64,000 bases of DNA. Origin: Ciona intestinalis. Lineage: Eukaryota; Chordata; Ascidiacea; Phlebobranchia; Cionidae. Where the stretch lies: NCBI RefSeq assembly GCF_000224145.3, contig NW_004190390.2:224812-288811 (forward strand), given 5' to 3'. Below are positions 58,153-64,000 of the stretch, piece after piece (within the stretch, counting starts at the first letter, position 1; every line of letters starts with the position of its first letter). The notes under the pieces were generated by a model. The model ran no database searches and was not told the DNA's origin. It saw nothing but the letters and a program-made list of their open reading frames with translations. Position numbers and translations under genes: made by a program.

Positions 58153-60632
58153 ATGTGTCAATGTAAGGACTATTTATTGAAGCTAAATTACAGAAAAGTT
58201 TTACTCGGTGTGTTCCTTATTTCGACAACATCCACTATAATAGTGATCACCAACTTTTCGAGCAAGTTCGTCAGAAAAAGCACCAGCTACCACAACAACC
58301 TGACACGGCAATATTCTTTCGTGCATGTCGAAAAGAAGACTGAAAACATCAGGTGAATAGTGGTTACTCTGGGCGATTGACTGCGTTTATTCGTGCCGCA
58401 TTCCCGGAACGCGATCATGTGTTTGGCTGGGTTAATAAAGTAATGATGCTGTATTGATGGCAGTAGCCTATATTCGTGATTTTAAGAGCGTAACGCTGTT
58501 ATGTAACCCATTTTATAACACGTAAAAATAAAGCAACGAAAAATATAGTAGGGTGGGATAAGATAAGACATGTTTTTATTCTCTTATCTCTTCCCATTTG
58601 ATAGTAAACAAGTTATATTTATAGCATTAAACATCCTTATCCTCATTGCCCTAAAAAGCGTTGTTATTTGTTCAAAACATGATCGGGAAATAAGGGATTT
58701 AGCTGCCAACGGTATCCGATTTTACCCCACCATACTGTTAGTATAGTATATTGCTTGCGCAATGCTATTGTTTATAAGGTATCCGGTGTTATGTGCTCAC
58801 TATGCATTATTTCCTCAAACCGCCGCACCAAACGCGGAAGTTATATAGTTACGCTTTGTTGTTACCAGGCCGCTGATACTACTGTGGAACCCTGAATGGG
58901 GGTATGCCAAGATACACCGGCAAGATGGCTTCGCAGCCGGCCTCTGCACGGTCACATATAACCAGAGCCGAGTTTCAGAAGCACGGGCAGTTGTTATTCA
59001 CTTTACTGATGTGACAAGGGAGTTGCTTGAATGGGAAAACAAGACAAGGTTATTAAACTGTAGTGTCTGTGCGAGAAATGTTATTCAGCGTCATTTCATC
59101 ACTGGGCCGACTTATAGTACTGTGGGGCAGGATAGCATAAACTGTTAGCTCCTACATCTCATATTTCGTAATCGTGTTTTGGACTATTTATACCAACGTA
59201 GAGTCGCGGGCTAAACAGTTATAGGCTATAATTCTTTAAATATTCTTTGTTTACTACCAAATGGCTTGAAAAAAGAGAATGAAAACATGTCCCATTCCCC
59301 CCCACCATAAATATATGTATCAATACGTCTGCTTCTTTTTTTAACCATATTTTTGTTGCCAGAAACCCAGATCAATTCTTTGTGTTCTGGTCGGTTGAAG
59401 CTCCGTCGTACCTGCAGTATTATAACACAAAGGCAAAGTGGTACAAAGACGATCACTTTTTTAACTGGACAATGACTTATCGGCGAGACTCTGATATTTT
59501 TGCGCCGTATTTAGAAGCCGGTGTGGCCCGGGACATCTTCTCGCGAAGATTAAAAGATACTGGCGCGGCTGTAGCTAAGAAGACTAGAGTCGCCGTGAGT
59601 ATATGATTTTGTATTTAATATGGTTTTGTATTGAATATGGTTTTGTATTTAATATGGTTTTGTATTTAATATGGTTTTGTATTTAATATGGTTTTGTATT
59701 TAATATGGTTTTGTATTTAATACGGATTTGTATTCATCAAGTCAAACGTGGCAAAGTATGTTTGCGCCTTTATTATGGCGTAACGGAATGTAATCAAGTT
59801 CATGGTGCTACAACCTTTGTAGGTGTGGTATCTATAATTGTATATAAACCAACAATTTTGACATCCCTCAAGGACCACTATGTTTGAGCCAACCGTGGTA
59901 AATGTCTACTTTGAGGACAAAACACCCATACACAATGGTAGCAGTGCGAGCTTCGTTTTTACAATTTTTTTATAGAGCAACTAATTTGCCATTGGGCTAT
60001 TTTTTAGTATATTTCGTATTTAATAAAATAAACATATTTTTCAGCTGTGGCTGGTCAGTAACTGCAATGTTCTCTACGGATCGGTCGAACGAATGAAATA
60101 TGTCGATAAATTAATAGAAGCAGGTCTGCCGGTCGAACGTTTTGGAAAATGCTTCAACAATGCGGCAGAGTTTAACGACTTATCTCTTGATAGACTTGCG
60201 TCATATAAATTTTATCTCGCTTTTGAAAACGCGTTACATTGCAAAGATTACGTTTCGGAAAAATTCTGGCAAAACGGTATACAGTCGTGGAGGGTACCCG
60301 TTGTTTGGGGGGCGAGGAAAGAAGATCTTTTGCGTCTTGTTCCAGAAAACTCATTCATTCATGCAGATGATTATGAAACAGCTGCAGACCTGGCCGAATA
60401 CCTTATATATTTGGACAACAATACAACGGCGTATACTGAATATTTTAATTGGTTTGGTTCAAATTATACCACAGAATATCTGGCAACACTGTACGAGCGA
60501 ACTGCTGAAACTTTACTCTGCGACAAACTGCTGGCAAAACCAGAGCCAAAAATTATTCCGTCGGTTAAAGAAAATATTTTTAGCTCTGAATCAGAGGACT
60601 GTTTAAAGGAGAAAACTCTAATAAATGATTGA
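58153..60632 (+). CDS. Alpha-1,3-fucosyltransferase (GT10), complete, 4 exons
   Basis: Exons 58153-58352, 58869-59048, 59363-59594 and 60045-60632; phases agree; 399 aa, usual for the family. The enzyme moves fucose from GDP-fucose to GlcNAc in glycan chains in the Golgi. Layout is type II membrane: short basic cytosolic tail, one membrane anchor (about 15-35, VLLGVFLISTTSTIIVITNF), stem, then the catalytic domain. Family motifs: PLILLWNPEWG, AVVIHFTDV, WSVEAPSYLQY, FNWTMTYRRDSD (160-171), WLVSNC, VERFGKC, and the nucleotide-binding block YKFYLAFENALHCKDYVSEK followed by FWQNG and VPVVWGA. All key blocks are present. The ATG chosen gives the anchor the right position. Intron 3 starts with a 17-bp tandem repeat; intron 1 and 2 carry MITEs. 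Acceptor specificity cannot be told. Confidence 0.95.
58546..58741 (+). mobile_element. MITE, fucosyltransferase intron 1
   Basis: TATAGTAGGGTGGGATAAGA to CGATTTTACCCCACCATACT; core GTTCAAAACATGATCGGGAA. Confidence 0.85.
59115..59312 (-). mobile_element. MITE, fucosyltransferase intron 2
   Basis: TATAGTACTGTGGGGCAGGA to GTCCCATTCCCCCCCACCAT, reversed core. Confidence 0.85.
59607..59725. repeat. 17-bp tandem repeat, 7 copies
   Basis: Unit TTTTGTATTTAATATGG seven times with two single-base variants. It begins about 12 bp after the splice donor of fucosyltransferase intron 3. Confidence 0.95.
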
Positions 60633-61446
60633 ATGGACTTATTTATCTTCGCGTGGGGCAACGACAGTCGTCATAGCAACACGAATGTTACTACCATGTG
60701 CGGTACGAGATAAAATAACATAACTTGTTATTTATAAAAAAACTACAAACGCGGACGGTCTTATCCCAACTTACTATAGGGTGGGGAAAGATGAGACACC
60801 TTTTTAGCACATAATACGCAATTATTTTGATCTTGTTTTTTTACAATGGTCTTTGGGAGTCGTGAGAATACGTTTTTTTTTCGTTGACTGTTCTTAGTTA
60901 ACTAACAAATGGGACTAGGAATGGAATGAAATGTGTCCCATCTCCCCCCACCATATTAAAGTAAATATATTTAAAACACACTCTTAAAGTGATCTTATTT
61001 AACACCAAACTAAATAAAGAAATATTTTTACATTTATTGAACTTTCGATTACCTCTGCTTCTTTATTACTCTCGTTTACACGACAAGGGATTTATTAGAA
61101 ATTTGCTGGACGTAGAGAGAGCAGGCGAGGTCGGCAGCAATTTTCGTATTAACGATGGTGTACGGTAAGGTTACATATATTTCGCAGCGTTGTTGTCATA
61201 AGCGTAAACCTTAACTTAGCGGGTTTGTTTAGTATTGTTCGGCACAATTTACCATATAAGCGTATGATAATAGTATTTCAATGTTAGTAACAAAAGTGTG
61301 TTTAGCGATCTATGTGTAGCGTCTTTTATTTCGTTGTATATATGGACGTCTGTACGGTTTAAATTTATTTGTCACAGATTATACGAAAATAGTGTTTATG
61401 TATAAACAAATAGAGTTCCAGTGCTGAAGCTGCGCTTACCGTAACT
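60633..61446. other. Spacer between fucosyltransferase and the lectin-like gene
   Basis: Short SINE tail remnant (about 60640-60730, minus), MITE (60772-60957, reversed core, TATAGGGTGGGGAAAGATGA to CCATCTCCCCCCACCATATT), and the 5' flank of the next gene. No gene is seen. Confidence 0.65.
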
Positions 61447-63236
61447 ATGAAAAAGGTCTTTTGTATCTTGACTTTACTTGCGGAAGTTTTGTTGGTTACT
61501 GTTTTAGGTAAGTTACATTATGTTTATATAATACGTTATAGTACAGGACATTGTGATGTCAGTGTAAAATTTAAACTGAGCTTGTTATTTTTGTCCGATT
61601 GTGTGCAGTTTAGCTAGGCCTGCATATGTGTTAACTTGAAACGGGCACGAGGTGTATGAAATAAATCACCCGTGGTATAACGACTGCTGTTGCCCCGTCA
61701 CGGGGAAAATTAAATTACATTCAATACAGCAGATCAACTGAAGACAACAAGAGGAAGTTTGGAACAATCTTCGTTTTCAGAAAAATCAAAAACAAAAGAG
61801 CAAGTAGTCTATAACCTATGCTTACCTAGAAAACCTGACTTCGTATACGCAACAGTCAAACCGAGTAACCAATCTTTGCCCAACAAATTCAACGTGGCTA
61901 TTCTTGAAATAAAAGCGTACAGTTTTGTGTTTGAATTAGAGCGTGTTGATCAAGCTACAGGGTGGGATGCGATGATAACTGTGGTTCTTTTACATAGATT
62001 AGTATTTATGATATTGATAAACTGTTTCGCCTAGCTATATTATAACGCAAATTGGATATTATGTCCTAACGGTATTCATCTTACCCCACAGTATCCTATA
62101 ATATATATTAAAACAGGTATTGCCTTTGCCCATCGAGAACGGGTTTATTGGCTTCCAGAACTATCTGGAATAAATACAATGACGAAGAAGCAATCAGCGG
62201 TTTACTGCAGTAACCGTAGCGCTGAATTAGCTGATATTGCGGACAGGGAGACGTACGGATTGATATATGGTCATGTTGCCAAACACTACAAGTATCAAAC
62301 CCTAGTGTACACGTACGTACATGTTTGGATAGCATCGAAATACAACTCTCAGGTATATTTTGCAAGCAAAAATTTTAGTATAGTGGGGTGGGAGAAGATG
62401 GGTCACACTTAACACATTATATCCAAATATCCTGATTGTGTTTTAAACAATTAGCAACGGTCTATGGGTGTCGTGAGGATATAGTTTTATAATTTTATAA
62501 ATGTTTTTTTTGTTAAATACCAAATAGGTCGAGAAAATAGAGTTAAAAGGAGTCCCATCTCCCCCCCACCCTACTGTATATTGTGGTAGAAAAAGATAGA
62601 ACGCCTTTTCATTCTGTTTTCTCGTCCCACTAGATAGTAAACAGAGAGCATTCAAAGAATTATGATGTTGCATTCTCACGACTTACATAGAGCGTTGTTA
62701 TTTATAAAACACAATCAGGATATTTAGATATTATGTGCTAAAGTGTCCCGTATTACCCCACCCTAATACACGTACATTTCACATATAGTACTGTAGGATA
62801 AGATGGGTATAGTACTGTTAGCACCTAGTTTTATATTTACTGGTCGTGTTTTTTAACAACGAATAACGTTTTTTTATACATTCGTAGGCTACGGTTCCTA
62901 CTGTAAAATTTCTTTGTTAACGGCTAAATGGGATAAAAAAATGAATTAAAAACATATCCTATCTTACCGCACTCTACTATATATGCGTAAATTTATGCAT
63001 TGAAAAATAACCAACAGACCGGAAAAGTGGCACAGAGCAATGGTGAACCAGGCTTTAATGGAGATAGAAATTGGAAACAGCCCGGCTTTCCCACCTCACA
63101 GAGCACTAGCACCGAACTAGTGATGCGGGTTCGTTATTTACACACAAACGACAGTGGATTACTGAATTATCCGATCGGAAAAGAATTTGAAGCGTCTACT
63201 GTTCTCTGCTCCATAAAACTTTCTTCCGATCTATAA
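61447..63236 (+). CDS. Secreted lectin-like protein of unknown family, 4 exons
   Basis: Exon 1 (61447-61507) encodes a signal peptide (MKKVFCILTLLAEVLLVTVL). Exon 2 starts at 61730 and runs to about 62018; exon 3 is 62117-62352 and exon 4 is 63018-63236 with the stop. Junctions 1-2 and 3-4 are clean; the donor ending exon 2 is unclear, since no GT gives the phase-1 end that exon 3 needs. Exons 3-4 look like a strongly diverged C-type lectin-like fold: SAVYCSNRSAELADI, VHVWIASKYNSQTG, DRNWKQPGFP and a late Cys. Exon 2 carries RVDQATGWDA, shared with the decayed copy at 4195-5413. About 240-250 aa, probably secreted; ligand unknown. Intron 1 contains a SINE tail (about 61630-61725), intron 2 a MITE remnant and intron 3 three MITEs. 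It could still be a different extracellular fold. Confidence 0.65.
62379..62985. mobile_element. Three MITEs in tandem, intron 3 of the lectin-like gene
   Basis: A reversed copy (about 62379-62576), a plus copy (about 62577-62769, left end eroded to GTGGTAGAAAAAGATAG) and a reversed copy of the GTGGGGTAAGATGG end type (about 62789-62985) follow one another almost without spacer. Confidence 0.85.
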
Positions 63237-64000
63237 ATTTCTAATTTTTAAGATGATTGTTATGAATAAATGTAACTTTCCCAATCCTCGTGTGTACGGT
63301 AAACGACGTTTGTTAACACTGATGTTCTGTTTCACATACCTCGTGACCGTTTAAAAACTATATATATAAAAATAGTATAAATTGTACCTCTTTTTGATTT
63401 TTATTACATTTTGAAATGATTTAGTTTTGCATTACCTTATAAGCTGTGTGCACTTATTATTATTTAGTCAATATACTGTGAATTAATTATTTTATATTTA
63501 TATGTGCTCATTTATTAGCGCTAAGCTCTCTTGTTATTTTTTACTTTTTGCTTAGTGAGGCATGACCAAAGAATTCTGTTGTTTGGGACGCGAGTTATTA
63601 TAGTGATTCATAAATTATCGGGTAACGCAAATTATTAGTAAAGCTTATGTTATTAAAGTTAAAGCCCGTATCATTTTGCTATTATTTATCTCGTGTTGCA
63701 GGAGTATTGTAAAGTTGTATTGTTATTGTTATTACTTCTTTTATTGCATAAAAAAATATTTGGGAATTGCATGGAAAACTACAAGGTTGGTTTATGTTTG
63801 TTGGCTTTTTAAACTTATTAAATACACACGTTTATATACAAACATTTTAGTACTTATTATAAAATTCCTTTTTATTTAATTAAAGTCTAAAGATACGTTT
63901 AGACCTTTTAATTTCTAGGAGATAGTAATGTTACATTCATTCGTTCATTCATAACTTACTTTATCCTCGCGTGGCCGGTAAACGCCAGTCGTTATAACAC
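63237..64000. other. Right-hand end of the window
   Basis: 3' flank of the lectin-like gene, a SINE tail remnant (about 63275-63350, minus), AT-rich sequence, and the start of another reversed SINE tail at about 63950-64000 (TTTATCCTCGCGTGGCCGGT) that runs off the window. No gene is seen. Confidence 0.7.

Noticed and set aside
57743-58180. 145-codon frame upstream of the fucosyltransferase
   Set aside because: No domain, starts inside a MITE, and ends out of frame within the fucosyltransferase first exon.
61730-62018. H-type lectin domain in exon 2 of the lectin-like gene
   Set aside because: The strand pattern around FVFELERVDQATGW is suggestive, but conserved Trp and Thr positions are missing; the later exons fit a diverged C-type lectin-like fold better.

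Overview
The window looks like nuclear DNA of a sea squirt, most likely Ciona. The sequence is AT-rich and the genes are compact, with many short GT-AG introns. The encoded proteins are chordate-type. Introns and spacers are packed with two short repeat families: a MITE of about 160-205 bp with inverted ends, and a tRNA-derived SINE ending in an ATTC-rich tail. Species assignment is from memory, not from a search. Five runs of N mark assembly gaps.

Layout. 0-5.4 kb, minus strand: TMA7 (3 exons), MEK1/2 (MAP2K, 2 exons), then a decayed copy of a secreted lectin-like gene. 6.7-11.8 kb, plus: TAF5L (12 exons). 12.9-26.1 kb, plus: a matrix metalloproteinase with an unusual layout (catalytic domain, Thr-rich linker, two ShKT modules, hemopexin-like domain, GPI-type tail). 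The last two exons of TAF5L and the first five of the MMP occur twice, about 3.6 kb each, on either side of a 125-N gap; this is probably a false (allelic) duplication. 28.6-42.8 kb: two tandem BTB-BACK-Kelch genes with a small C-type lectin gene between them on the minus strand. 42.8-47.7 kb: a second local duplication that leaves a two-exon fossil of the next gene. 46.7-53.1 kb, minus: a 12-exon gene joining a NEK-like protein kinase to a partial and a complete macro domain, all reading phases consistent. 55.0-57.1 kb: a coiled-coil protein resembling C10orf67. 58.2-60.6 kb: a GT10 fucosyltransferase. 61.4-63.2 kb: a secreted lectin-like protein, parent type of the decayed copy at 4-5 kb.

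There is no operon or shared pathway linking all genes. The common themes are signalling (MEK, NEK-like kinase), transcription (TAF5L, a SAGA-type subunit) and secreted or cell-surface glyco/matrix proteins (MMP, CTLD protein, fucosyltransferase, lectin-like protein). The most novel-looking item is the kinase-macro fusion; the MMP domain order is second.

Exon models were built by hand from splice signals, reading phase and family similarity; no transcript data were available.
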